DNA of 64,000 nucleotides, from the NCBI GenBank assembly GCA_016787575.1, contig JAEUUO010000005.1:62001-126000 (forward strand), written 5' to 3'. Every line of letters begins with the position of its first letter. The stretch's first letter is position 1. The notes beneath the pieces are model-generated. The model saw only the letters and a list, made by a program, of their open reading frames with translations, ran no database searches and was not told where the DNA came from. Below are positions 25,553 to 33,936 of this stretch, piece after piece. Source of the DNA: Saprospiraceae bacterium (GTDB lineage: Bacteria > Bacteroidota > Bacteroidia > Chitinophagales > Saprospiraceae). Both the position numbers and the translations under genes were made by a program.

Positions 25553-27862
25553 CTAGCGAATTTCTATTTCACCGACAAATAACCAGGCTTTATGTCCTTT
25601 GCCATTTTGATTTCCTTCTATCATCCCATGATTTCTCACTTTGATCTTTACATATCGTGCAAATACATGTTCCAAAGGTATAAATGGTTGAATGTGTTTC
25701 GATTCAGTTTCATTGATTTGATAATAAATCGGAGCGCTATAATTTTCGCCATCCAAACTAGTTGAAATCTCAAGATCCTTGGGTCTGTAAATCCATGCTG
25801 TAGGATCGTGGTAAAATTGAATTTTAACAGATTTAATGGAATCAATTTTTTCCAAATCAATTTGAGCTGTAAAGTCCTTTCCATCCAAACCAACCCATTC
25901 TGGTCCGCCATACCTTTTTTGTGGTGCTTCTATTCCATTTACCAAACAGTTTGCCCCTCCCTGAAAATATTTTAAGGCAGGTGATTCGGTTAGTAGGATT
26001 TTTTTACCACTTGCTTTATGATTTTTATAATCTATCAACAAAGGTTTTCCAAGGGATTTGTTGGTCAATTGATACCAGGCTTTAAATTGGATGTCCTTCG
26101 TCAATACGAAACTGTCCTGTGTTAAATATTCAGCTACTTTGTCGCCTCCACGATCAGATTCAACCAATATTTTTCCTTCAACAGGTGGTTTTTGAAAAAC
26201 CAAAAGTATTCCGTTTGCAGTTGGCAGGGTAGTGTATTCTATATCTAAAACTCCTTGTGTAATACTCATGTTTTTAGTCTTAAACCATGGAACATGATAT
26301 TGCAATCGATTGAGAAAACTGCCATAGTCTTTTAAAGATTCAGCAGTCCAATTAACTTCAGCCAATGCAAGTGCTCTTGGATAACACATATACATGAGCT
26401 GTTCTTCAGTTGACATGTATTCTGTCCATAAATTGCCTTGAGCTCCTAAAATGTAATTGCGTTCTGATGGTTTAAGACTGTCAGGAATAACTTGAAATGA
26501 ATAGGTTTTCTTTAAAGAAGTATAGCCACCAATGGCTAAAGGTTCATTTGCTTGCATGGATTGATAATGATCAAAATAGCAATGACTTCCGGGACACATG
26601 ATTACCGGGTGTTTTTGCCTTGCAGCTGCAATTCCACCCTCGGTACCCCTCCACGACATAACCGTTGCATTTGGAGCGAGTCCGCCTTCTAAAATTTCAT
26701 CCCAGCCTATAATTTGTTTGCCTTTTGAATTTATAAATTTTTCAATTTGGCGAATAAAATAACTTTGTAATTCTTCTTCGGATTTTAAATTATTCCTGCG
26801 CATAACTGCTTGGCATTGATCACAGGATTTCCAGTTTTCTTTAGGACATTCATCTCCTCCAATATGAATATACTTTCCTGGAAATAAATTGCAAACTTCA
26901 TTTAAAATCTCTTTTAAAAACCATAAACTGGTATCCTTGGTACAATATATTCCGGTATCAAATACACCCCAGGATTTTGCAACCGAACATGCTTGGCCTT
27001 TGCAACTATATTCAGGATAAGCAGCCAAAGCAGCAGTGCTGTGTCCCGGCATTTCAATTTCGGGGATAACTGTTATAAAACGTTCATTTGCATAATTGAC
27101 AATTTCTTTGATTTCATCTTGTGTATAATATCCACCATATTGGGTGGTGTCAAACTTTTGCGGTTGATCTCCGGGTTTGCCAATCAGAGTTCCTTTGCGG
27201 ATTGATCCTATTTCTGTAAGTTTTGGAAATTGCTTAATTTCAATTCGCCACCCTTGATCATCTGTCAAATGCCAATGAAAATAGTTGTATTTAAATCGGG
27301 ACATTAAGTCCAAATAATTTTTTATAAATGAAACTGAAAAAAAATGCCTGGATACATCTAAGTGCAATCCTCGATATGAAAATCTTGGTTCATCTTCTAT
27401 AATGCAATACGGTAAAAGATTCGCATCCCGTTTTAAATTTTCGTTCAGTTGAACAATTTGACTCAAGGTTTGCAAAGCGTAAAATAAACCCTGGTCTTGA
27501 CTTGCCTGAATCCAAATTCCATTTTTTGTTATGTGAATTTTATAATATTCAGGTTTTTCAGGCATTGCAAGCAAACTAAGCGTTATGCTTTTAGGTTTTT
27601 GAACAATTTTTCCCTTAACTTTTTTTATAGGCAAATCCTGCAATCTCAATAAATTTTGAATTCCACGGCCAATTTTAAGTGCATTTTCTGATTTTGCAGG
27701 TATGATCAGCTGCTTTATTGACGTAGCTTCAAAGTAGCCTCCGACAATTTGTTCAGATTTTGGTTTTGGAATAAGGGGTAATTCTTTTACAGGAATCGCT
27801 TGGCTATTGACAAGTACACTATTACAAATTACTAAAAAGTATAATGCGAATAAAGATTTCAT
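25553..27862 (-). CDS. GH20 beta-N-acetylhexosaminidase, secreted
   Basis: This 769-residue exported glycosidase has a signal peptide (about 1-20), a GH20b N-terminal domain (about 25-155), and a TIM-barrel catalytic domain (about 155-510) with RGLHLDVSRHFF and the catalytic Asp337-Glu338 pair in HIGGDECPKENW, which works by substrate-assisted catalysis. A CBM/discoidin-like C-terminal domain (about 620-769) contains KSVKIQFYHDPTAWIYRP and a final GKGHKAWLFVGEIEI-type motif similar to the tail of the GH92 protein. It releases terminal GlcNAc or GalNAc. There is no T9SS tail. The promoter is well formed (27913-27879). Confidence 0.95.
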   Translation of the reverse strand: MKSLFALYFLVICNSVLVNSQAIPVKELPLIPKPKSEQIVGGYFEATSIKQLIIPAKSENALKIGRGIQNLLRLQDLPIKKVKGKIVQKPKSITLSLLAMPEKPEYYKIHITKNGIWIQASQDQGLFYALQTLSQIVQLNENLKRDANLLPYCIIEDEPRFSYRGLHLDVSRHFFSVSFIKNYLDLMSRFKYNYFHWHLTDDQGWRIEIKQFPKLTEIGSIRKGTLIGKPGDQPQKFDTTQYGGYYTQDEIKEIVNYANERFITVIPEIEMPGHSTAALAAYPEYSCKGQACSVAKSWGVFDTGIYCTKDTSLWFLKEILNEVCNLFPGKYIHIGGDECPKENWKSCDQCQAVMRRNNLKSEEELQSYFIRQIEKFINSKGKQIIGWDEILEGGLAPNATVMSWRGTEGGIAAARQKHPVIMCPGSHCYFDHYQSMQANEPLAIGGYTSLKKTYSFQVIPDSLKPSERNYILGAQGNLWTEYMSTEEQLMYMCYPRALALAEVNWTAESLKDYGSFLNRLQYHVPWFKTKNMSITQGVLDIEYTTLPTANGILLVFQKPPVEGKILVESDRGGDKVAEYLTQDSFVLTKDIQFKAWYQLTNKSLGKPLLIDYKNHKASGKKILLTESPALKYFQGGANCLVNGIEAPQKRYGGPEWVGLDGKDFTAQIDLEKIDSIKSVKIQFYHDPTAWIYRPKDLEISTSLDGENYSAPIYYQINETESKHIQPFIPLEHVFARYVKIKVRNHGMIEGNQNGKGHKAWLFVGEIEIR

Positions 27863-27878
27863 GTTTAAAAATAGGACT

Positions 27879-27913
27879 GCGAAATTAGGACTTACAACTC
27901 AAGAAAAATCAAA
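27879..27913 (-). promoter_or_regulatory. Promoter of the GH20 gene
   Basis: On the minus strand TTTG (27913-27910), a 22-nt spacer and TAATTTCGC (27887-27879) form a Bacteroidetes sigma-ABfr-type promoter with one mismatch in the -7 box. The start codon is 17 nt downstream. Confidence 0.6.
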
Positions 27914-28111
27914 TTATTGTGTATTTCTGCTTGCTGGATTTATTTTTTAACGGAATTATCCGAAGCTTTTTGAGCTGATTTTAAATAATAAAAGCCCGAA
28001 AGCTACCACCAAACATGATTTCAGCCACATTGATGGGTAAATTTTGATTCGCTTTGTTCCTTTGACCTGGAATCTGATTTTGTTTAAAGCAACGACCTTG
28101 GAAAAATCCTG

Positions 28112-28144
28112 TTGTACTAGATAAGCATTTTGCCTTTACCTTTG
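28112..28144 (+). promoter_or_regulatory. Promoter of the TPR-like membrane protein gene
   Basis: TTG (28112-28114), a 22-nt spacer and TACCTTTG (28137-28144) fit the Bacteroidetes promoter consensus. The ATG at 28175 is 31 nt downstream. Confidence 0.55.
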
Positions 28145-28174
28145 TAAAGCCAAACTAATTAAATTTAATAGGAC

Positions 28175-28780
28175 ATGTTTACAATCAATATTTATTTGAA
28201 ATTTGCATTGATTGCTTTGTTTTTGGGAGGCGGTATTTTGTTGGCCTTTACCATTGGCTTTTGGTATGCTCTGCCGCTGATACTTATTGGTCTTGTTTTA
28301 TTAGCAAGTTATATTTTTCTTGGAACTATACAGTCGGCTGCATTGATGATGCAAAAAATGGATTTTGACGCTTGCGAGCAAAGATTGGCACTTACATTCA
28401 AACCGAATTGGTTATATGTAACCAATCGTGCATATTTTTATTTAATAAAAGGTTCAATTGCCATGCAACGCAATCAAGCAGAAGATGCAGAGCAATGGTT
28501 TAACAAAGCACAAAGTTTAAAATTGCCTTCTGATAACGAACGCGCAATGATTCTCATTCAAATGATCAATATTCACTTGTCAAAAAATAGAATTACACAA
28601 GCAAACAACACTTACCGGGAATTGAAAAAGTTAAACTTAACTACAGATATGTTTAAGGATCAAATAAAAATGATCGATGATGTAATGAAACAACAAGGAA
28701 GAATGAAAATGGCCGGTCAAATGGACCAACGCATGATGTTCCGACCTGGCGGAAAACGAAAAATGCCTAGAATCAGATAA
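28175..28780 (+). CDS. Membrane protein with a TPR-like domain, function unknown
   Basis: This is a 201-residue protein with two membrane helices (about 6-30 and 31-55) and a cytoplasmic helical part. Residues 62-160 have tetratricopeptide-like pairs: FDACEQRLALTFKPNWLY, IKGSIAMQRNQAEDAEQWFNKAQ and MIQMINIHLSKN-like helices, with Ala and Tyr at the turn positions. The tail (about 180-201) is basic and rich in Met, Gly, Arg and Lys. No enzymatic motif is seen. The likely role is a membrane scaffold, but nothing shows a partner. It is convergent with the acyltransferase gene, with an inverted repeat between them. Confidence 0.7.
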   Translation: MFTINIYLKFALIALFLGGGILLAFTIGFWYALPLILIGLVLLASYIFLGTIQSAALMMQKMDFDACEQRLALTFKPNWLYVTNRAYFYLIKGSIAMQRNQAEDAEQWFNKAQSLKLPSDNERAMILIQMINIHLSKNRITQANNTYRELKKLNLTTDMFKDQIKMIDDVMKQQGRMKMAGQMDQRMMFRPGGKRKMPRIR

Positions 28781-28828
28781 ATTAAGAATTAAGAATTAAA
28801 TTAATTTTTAATTCTTAATTTTTAATTT
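28780..28828. repeat. Heptamer array and palindromic terminator between convergent genes
   Basis: AATTAAG-type heptamers (28780-28800) are followed by their complement TTAATTT/C (28801-28828). Left arm 28780-28799 and right arm 28801-28820 form a 20-bp inverted repeat with one G-U mismatch and a one-base centre. It overlaps the stop codons of both flanking genes, so it is well placed to act as a bidirectional terminator, though a loop this small would in practice open by a few bases. Confidence 0.75.
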
Positions 28829-29694
28829 GTTTCCCTCCTATGCTTCCACCTTCTATGCGTCCACAACCAGTTTCCAGGTGATTCAAGTATATTTTGTTCC
28901 ACTGCTTGCATGTACTTGTTTGTCAATTGCCCGGGTTCTAAAAATTCTGCCTGATCAGTTAATAAGGAAAAGCTCATAGTGTAATAGCCTCTTTTTATCC
29001 GTCGAATTGTGCCAAATACAACGGGTAATTTATATTGTTTTGCATATTTTTCAATTCCATGTAGACAGGCAGTGTCTTGATTTAAAAATTGAGTCCATAT
29101 AGCATCCTTAATATTAGATGGATTTTGGTCCCCCATTAAGAGTATTATTTTTCCATTTGGAATTTCATCTGCAATCAAGCGGGTTTCACGAGTGGATAAG
29201 AGTTGAATACTCGATTTAGCACGAAGTGAATTAATATATCTGTTTAAATAGTCATTTTTAATTTGTTTGTAAATGCCTATGCTTTTACTTTTAAAAAAAT
29301 AACCAAATTGCAAAACTGCCCATTCCCAATTTCCAATATGTCCATTTGCTACTATAACCGATTGTTTGTTATTGATATATTGCAAAATGAGCTCGGGATG
29401 TATAAATTGAAATCTCTTGTTTAATTCAAATTCATCCAAACTCAAGCCTTTGATGCCTTCAACAGTAATTTCAGTTAAATTTTTATACGAGGCCTTTGTC
29501 AATTCAATGAGTTTACCTTCAGAAATGTTGGGATAACTATTTTTCAAATTATCATTCACAACTTTGCGTCGATATTGAATAAGATAATACAAAATGACGT
29601 ACAAGAACTTACTAAAAAAATACAGAACTTTAAATGGTATGAGGCTAAAAATTTGGATGAGTAATCTAACCAATAAATAACTAAGTCGTTGCAT
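28822..29694 (-). CDS. LpxL/HtrB-like lysophospholipid (lipid A) acyltransferase
   Basis: This 290-residue inner-membrane protein has an N-terminal membrane anchor (about 5-40) and a cytoplasmic LPLAT domain. The catalytic H(x4)E motif is GHIGNWEW (His119, Glu124). Later motifs are LMGDQNPSN and ACLHGIEKYAKQYKLPVV, followed by the C-terminal NWLWTHRRWKHR-type motif typical of late lipid A acyltransferases. It would transfer an acyl chain to a Kdo-lipid A precursor or related lipid. Bacteroidetes commonly carry this form. The start ATG at 29694 gives the expected N terminus. Confidence 0.9.
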   Translation of the reverse strand: MQRLSYLLVRLLIQIFSLIPFKVLYFFSKFLYVILYYLIQYRRKVVNDNLKNSYPNISEGKLIELTKASYKNLTEITVEGIKGLSLDEFELNKRFQFIHPELILQYINNKQSVIVANGHIGNWEWAVLQFGYFFKSKSIGIYKQIKNDYLNRYINSLRAKSSIQLLSTRETRLIADEIPNGKIILLMGDQNPSNIKDAIWTQFLNQDTACLHGIEKYAKQYKLPVVFGTIRRIKRGYYTMSFSLLTDQAEFLEPGQLTNKYMQAVEQNILESPGNWLWTHRRWKHRRETN

Positions 29695-29786
29695 ACAGGT
29701 GTAAATTTAGGCATTCTAATGTTTTTTGTCTCTGATTCATTTTATTTAATTGGAAATGGTTATAAAATTTGCAAATGTGAGGTCAA

Positions 29787-29818
29787 TTTGAAAATGGAAT
29801 CAGGATTGAATATATTTG
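29787..29818 (+). promoter_or_regulatory. Promoter of the GH92-glycosylasparaginase operon
   Basis: TTTG (29787-29790), a 20-nt spacer and TATATTTG (29811-29818) are an exact match to the Bacteroidetes consensus. The GH92 ATG is 33 nt downstream. This is the best-formed promoter I saw in the window. Confidence 0.72.
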
Positions 29819-29850
29819 AGAATCCTTTTGATAAATAAATCGTTTATAGA

Positions 29851-32829
29851 ATGTTCAATGTATTTGAATTTTTTAATTTCTCCTGGAAATTTAGATTGTT
29901 TTTAGCGGTTATTTTATTGGTCTTTTCAGATTTGAATGCCTATTCCACTGCTTTTATCAATTTTAACAACAATTCCTGTGTAAATGATACCAGCACAAAC
30001 AAGAATAAAAGCAAGGGTAAATCATCTGATGCAATTCAAAATTTTACTGCATTGGTCAATCCTTTTGTGGGAACCGGCGGCCATGGGCATACATTTCCCG
30101 GGGCTGTGTACCCATTTGGAATGATGCAATTGAGTCCGGATACCAGATTGGATGGCTGGGATGGTTGTTCAGGTTATCATTATTCGGATTCATTGATTTA
30201 TGGGTTTAGCCATACGCACCTTTCCGGTACCGGAGTGCCTGATTATTGCGATGTTTTATTTATGCCGGGAACAGGAACAGCCAATTTGAATATAGCTGCA
30301 GAGGATAAACAAGCTTTTGCTTCCTCTTTTCGAAAAGAAAGTGAAAAGGCAAGTCCTGGATACTACAGCGTCTTATTAGATAAGCATAAAGTCCAGGCTG
30401 AATTTACAGTTGGAAAACGGACTGGAATTCACCATTATACATTTAAAAATAAATCTGATCAATGGTTACTTATTGATCTTAAACACAGAGACAAATTATT
30501 GAAAGCTGGATTCACTAATGTTGGCTTAAATTTTATTGAAGGAAATAGAGTTTCAATTGGTTGGGCAAGACAACAATATGTTTATTTTAAATCTGTATTT
30601 AGTAAAAATATTAAATCGATTCAATACAGTGCAGACTCTTTAAAAGCGATTATTTACTTTGTTGAAAATTCTTCGAAAGACTTGTATGCCCATGTCGCAA
30701 TTTCAGCCGTTGATGCATTGGGTGCATCGAAAAATTTGGAGGGTGAATACAATCAATTCAATTTTAATAAAATGCATTCAGAAACAAAAGCACAATGGAA
30801 TAAAATGCTTGGCAGAATGCAGGTTTTAGATCCGGATTCAAAAGGTAAACGTATTTTTTATACAGCTTTGTACCACAATTTAATTCACCCAAGTTTGTTT
30901 CAAGATGTTGACAATCGATATCGTGGGATGGATTTAAATATTCATTCAACACAAGCAGAGGATCATTTTACTGTTTTTTCATTGTGGGATACTTACCGTT
31001 CAACCCACCCATTATACCAATGGATTTATCCAGAGTACAATTCTAAGTTTATCCGCACATTTTTGCGACACTATCAGGAATGTGGACATTTACCTGTTTG
31101 GGAGCTGGCAGCAAATGAAACTTGGTGTATGATTGGAAACCATTCAATTCCGGTAATAGCAAATTCTTTTCACCACAGGGTATTTGATTTTGATACCAGC
31201 CTTGCTAAAGAGGCCATTCAAAATACCATTCTCAATGGCAATAATACAGGCATTAAATTTATGACCAAAGGATTTATTTTATCCAATGAAGAATCTGAAT
31301 CTGTTTCAAAGACTATAGAAAATAGTTTGGATTTTGCCGCTGCAGCATCCATTCATTGTAAGGGTCTTGAAAAATACAGTCCGGATTCTTATAAAAATTT
31401 ATACAACCCGGAATCTGGTTATTATCAAGCTCGTTGGAACAATCAATTTATACAACCCTTTGATCCGCTTGAAGTCAATCACCATTATACGGAAGCAAAT
31501 GCATACCAGTATCTTTTTGGAGCACATCATGATGTTGAAGGCATGAAATCGCTGTTTTTACTTTCCGATAAGAAAACCAATAAAGAAATGGTTTTGATAA
31601 AACGATTGGATGACTTGTTTTACAACAAAGCAGAAATGACAGGTAGGGTTCAACCGGATATTACAGGCTTGATAGGTCAATATGCTCACGGGAATGAACC
31701 CAGTCATCACCTGGCCTATTTGTACAATGATGCGAATGCTCCCGAGAAAACACAGATTTTAATCAAAAAGATTAAAAATGAGTTTTACAATGACACTCCA
31801 GAAGGCTTAATCGGAAATGAAGATTGTGGTCAAATGTCATCGTGGTTTATCTTTAGTGCGCTGGGATTTTATCCATTAAATCCTTTCAATGCAACTTATA
31901 CCATCGGATTCCCTAGCTTTAAAAATGTTAAAATTCAAATTCCAAATCAAAAACCAATTTTAATAAAATCAACTGCAGCATTAAAACCAGAATTTGTTAG
32001 CAGTTTTTCAATAAACGGTCGGGCAACCACCAACTATTTTAAACTAAAGGCTGGCGATCATTTACATTTTCAATTAGATGCGAAGTCATACAAAATCAAT
32101 CGCGAACAACAAAAAAATAGCGAAACAAATTATTTAGTCAGACCATATGTGAGTTTAGGAAATCGAGTCTTTAAAGATTCTACAATTGTACGCCTGGCTT
32201 CCTTGTATAACAATCCCATCGAATATTGTTTTGACACAACAACAAATCGGCGTTTTAAATTTTTAAATGATCTGGTATTTAAGACAGAGACACGATTATA
32301 TTTTCGAAATCAATCGACTCAGGAAAATGCGGAATGGTTGTATGCAGATTTTATAAGAAAACCACAAGGCATGCAACTTAAATTGCAAACAAGTTATGCA
32401 AATCAATATCCGGCAAGTGGAAATGATGCATTGATTGATGGATTGCAGGGAAGCATGGATTTCAGAGATGGACTCTGGCAAGGTTATCAGGGAAAAGACA
32501 TTCAACTGCTTCTGGAATTTTCTGAAGAACGCGATTTGAATTATTTGGGAATCCGGTTTTTACAAGATCAGGGTCCCTGGATTTTAATGCCAACTCAAGT
32601 TGAATTTAAGATATCTGAAGACGGAAAACATTTTGAATCGCTCGATTTGATTCGCAATCAAATTTCCCAAAAAGAAGAAGGGGCAATAGTCCATGAATTT
32701 AATACCAATCAAAAATTTAGGTGTAGGTTTGTTCAGATTAAGGCAAAAAATGCAGGCCCACTGCCGGATTGGCATCAGGGAGCTGGTGGGGCATCTTGGT
32801 TATTTACTGATGAAATTGTAATAAAATAA
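29851..32829 (+). CDS. GH92 alpha-mannosidase, exported
   Basis: This 992-residue protein has an N-terminal signal segment (about 14-32) and a complete GH92 domain (about 67-750). It opens NPFVGTGGHGHTFPGAVYPFG and continues with SPDTRLDGWDGCSGYHY and GFSHTHLSGTGVPDY. The later core has SLWDTYRSTHPLYQW and GNEDCGQMSSWF, the family's catalytic half. GH92 enzymes are calcium-dependent exo-alpha-mannosidases that trim N-glycans. The C terminus (about 850-992) is discoidin/F5-8C-like and ends in a GGASWLFTDEIVI motif that is repeated at the end of the GH20 protein. The glycosylasparaginase gene follows after 2 bp. Confidence 0.95.
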   Translation: MFNVFEFFNFSWKFRLFLAVILLVFSDLNAYSTAFINFNNNSCVNDTSTNKNKSKGKSSDAIQNFTALVNPFVGTGGHGHTFPGAVYPFGMMQLSPDTRLDGWDGCSGYHYSDSLIYGFSHTHLSGTGVPDYCDVLFMPGTGTANLNIAAEDKQAFASSFRKESEKASPGYYSVLLDKHKVQAEFTVGKRTGIHHYTFKNKSDQWLLIDLKHRDKLLKAGFTNVGLNFIEGNRVSIGWARQQYVYFKSVFSKNIKSIQYSADSLKAIIYFVENSSKDLYAHVAISAVDALGASKNLEGEYNQFNFNKMHSETKAQWNKMLGRMQVLDPDSKGKRIFYTALYHNLIHPSLFQDVDNRYRGMDLNIHSTQAEDHFTVFSLWDTYRSTHPLYQWIYPEYNSKFIRTFLRHYQECGHLPVWELAANETWCMIGNHSIPVIANSFHHRVFDFDTSLAKEAIQNTILNGNNTGIKFMTKGFILSNEESESVSKTIENSLDFAAAASIHCKGLEKYSPDSYKNLYNPESGYYQARWNNQFIQPFDPLEVNHHYTEANAYQYLFGAHHDVEGMKSLFLLSDKKTNKEMVLIKRLDDLFYNKAEMTGRVQPDITGLIGQYAHGNEPSHHLAYLYNDANAPEKTQILIKKIKNEFYNDTPEGLIGNEDCGQMSSWFIFSALGFYPLNPFNATYTIGFPSFKNVKIQIPNQKPILIKSTAALKPEFVSSFSINGRATTNYFKLKAGDHLHFQLDAKSYKINREQQKNSETNYLVRPYVSLGNRVFKDSTIVRLASLYNNPIEYCFDTTTNRRFKFLNDLVFKTETRLYFRNQSTQENAEWLYADFIRKPQGMQLKLQTSYANQYPASGNDALIDGLQGSMDFRDGLWQGYQGKDIQLLLEFSEERDLNYLGIRFLQDQGPWILMPTQVEFKISEDGKHFESLDLIRNQISQKEEGAIVHEFNTNQKFRCRFVQIKAKNAGPLPDWHQGAGGASWLFTDEIVIK

Positions 32830-32831
32830 AT

Positions 32832-33794
32832 ATGTTTGATCGTCGTACTTTTTTAGGGTCAACTGCAATTGGAATGGGTTCGTTGACTTCGCTGGATCAA
32901 CTGTCAGAATGGTTCAGTGCATTTGCTAAAATTCGCAGACCATTGGTCATTGCAACCTGGAATAATAAAAAAGCGGTTGAAACTGCTTGGGACGTATTGA
33001 AATCCGGAGGAAGGGCATTAGATGCTGTTGAAGCCGGAGCACGCATTCCTGAAAGCGACCCGGAAGATACTTCAGTAGGCTATGGTGGGTTTCCCGATCG
33101 GGATGGATTTGTTACTTTGGATGCATGCATTATGGATGAACTGGGAAATGCGGGATCTGTTGTATTCCTGGAAAAAATAATGCATCCCATCTCAGTCGCG
33201 CGCCGTGTTATGGAAAAAACACCCCATGTAATCCTTGCTGGTGCAGGAGCACATCAATTTGCAATCGAACAAGGATTTAAAGAAGAAAACTTATTGACAG
33301 AAAAGGCTCAAAAAGCATTGGATGCCTGGCGTATAAAATCAGAATACAAGCCAAAAATAAATGTAGAACGACACGATACTATTGGCATTTTAGGATTGGA
33401 TCAAAATGGTGATTTGTCCGGTGCCTGTACCACCAGTGGTCTGGCTTTTAAAATGAGAGGCAGGGTTGGAGATTCACCCATTATTGGAGCTGGACTTTAT
33501 GTCGATAATGAAGTAGGCGCTGCAACTGCGACCGGATTGGGCGAAGCCGTCATAAAAAAAGTTGGATCGTTTTCAATTGTTGAAATGATGCGGCAAGGAA
33601 TGCACCCGGAAAAAGCCTGTAAAGCTGCTGCAAAAAGGCTATTGACTATTAAATCTAAAGACGAATTTCAGGTGGGTTATATTGCAGTAAATAAAAAAGG
33701 AGAACTCGGAGCCTGGGCACTTAGACCTGGATTTGAAGCGGCTGTAATTACTCAAGATGGATTTCAGCTTATAAAAGCAAATTCGATTTTTTAA
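32832..33794 (+). CDS. N4-(beta-N-acetylglucosaminyl)-L-asparaginase, Tat-exported
   Basis: This 320-residue Ntn-hydrolase is a glycosylasparaginase, which cleaves the GlcNAc-Asn bond left after N-glycan trimming. The nucleophile Thr183 sits in HDTIGILG, where the precursor self-cleaves into alpha and beta chains. GRVGDSPIIGAGLYVDNEVGA and ATATGLGE form the substrate pocket. The N terminus has a twin-arginine motif (DRRTFLGS, residues 3-10), so it should go folded to the periplasm. It lies 2 bp after the GH92 gene, which makes co-translation likely and supports a shared role in glycoprotein degradation. Confidence 0.93.
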   Translation: MFDRRTFLGSTAIGMGSLTSLDQLSEWFSAFAKIRRPLVIATWNNKKAVETAWDVLKSGGRALDAVEAGARIPESDPEDTSVGYGGFPDRDGFVTLDACIMDELGNAGSVVFLEKIMHPISVARRVMEKTPHVILAGAGAHQFAIEQGFKEENLLTEKAQKALDAWRIKSEYKPKINVERHDTIGILGLDQNGDLSGACTTSGLAFKMRGRVGDSPIIGAGLYVDNEVGAATATGLGEAVIKKVGSFSIVEMMRQGMHPEKACKAAAKRLLTIKSKDEFQVGYIAVNKKGELGAWALRPGFEAAVITQDGFQLIKANSIF

Positions 33795-33936
33795 AACACT
33801 GTTGATTCACAGAGTGCAATAAAATTTATTGAATTTTCTAGTTAAAGTTTTGCACAGATGCCTTGAAGGCAAAACAAGGAAGTATATTTATCCTTTCAAT
33901 TAATTTAGGTCCCCTAAAAAATTAAATTTCTAATTT

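Larger units (their letters stand above)
27863..28174. other. Intergenic region with divergent promoters and a possible coding remnant
   Basis: The gap holds the GH20 promoter at its left and the promoter of the TPR-like gene at its right. On the minus strand from about 28138 to 27956 there is a stop-free stretch of about 60 codons with a C-terminal hydrophobic segment (WLKSCLVVAFGLLLF) but no ATG at its head. It may be a decayed gene end or chance. No RNA gene is recognisable. Confidence 0.35.
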
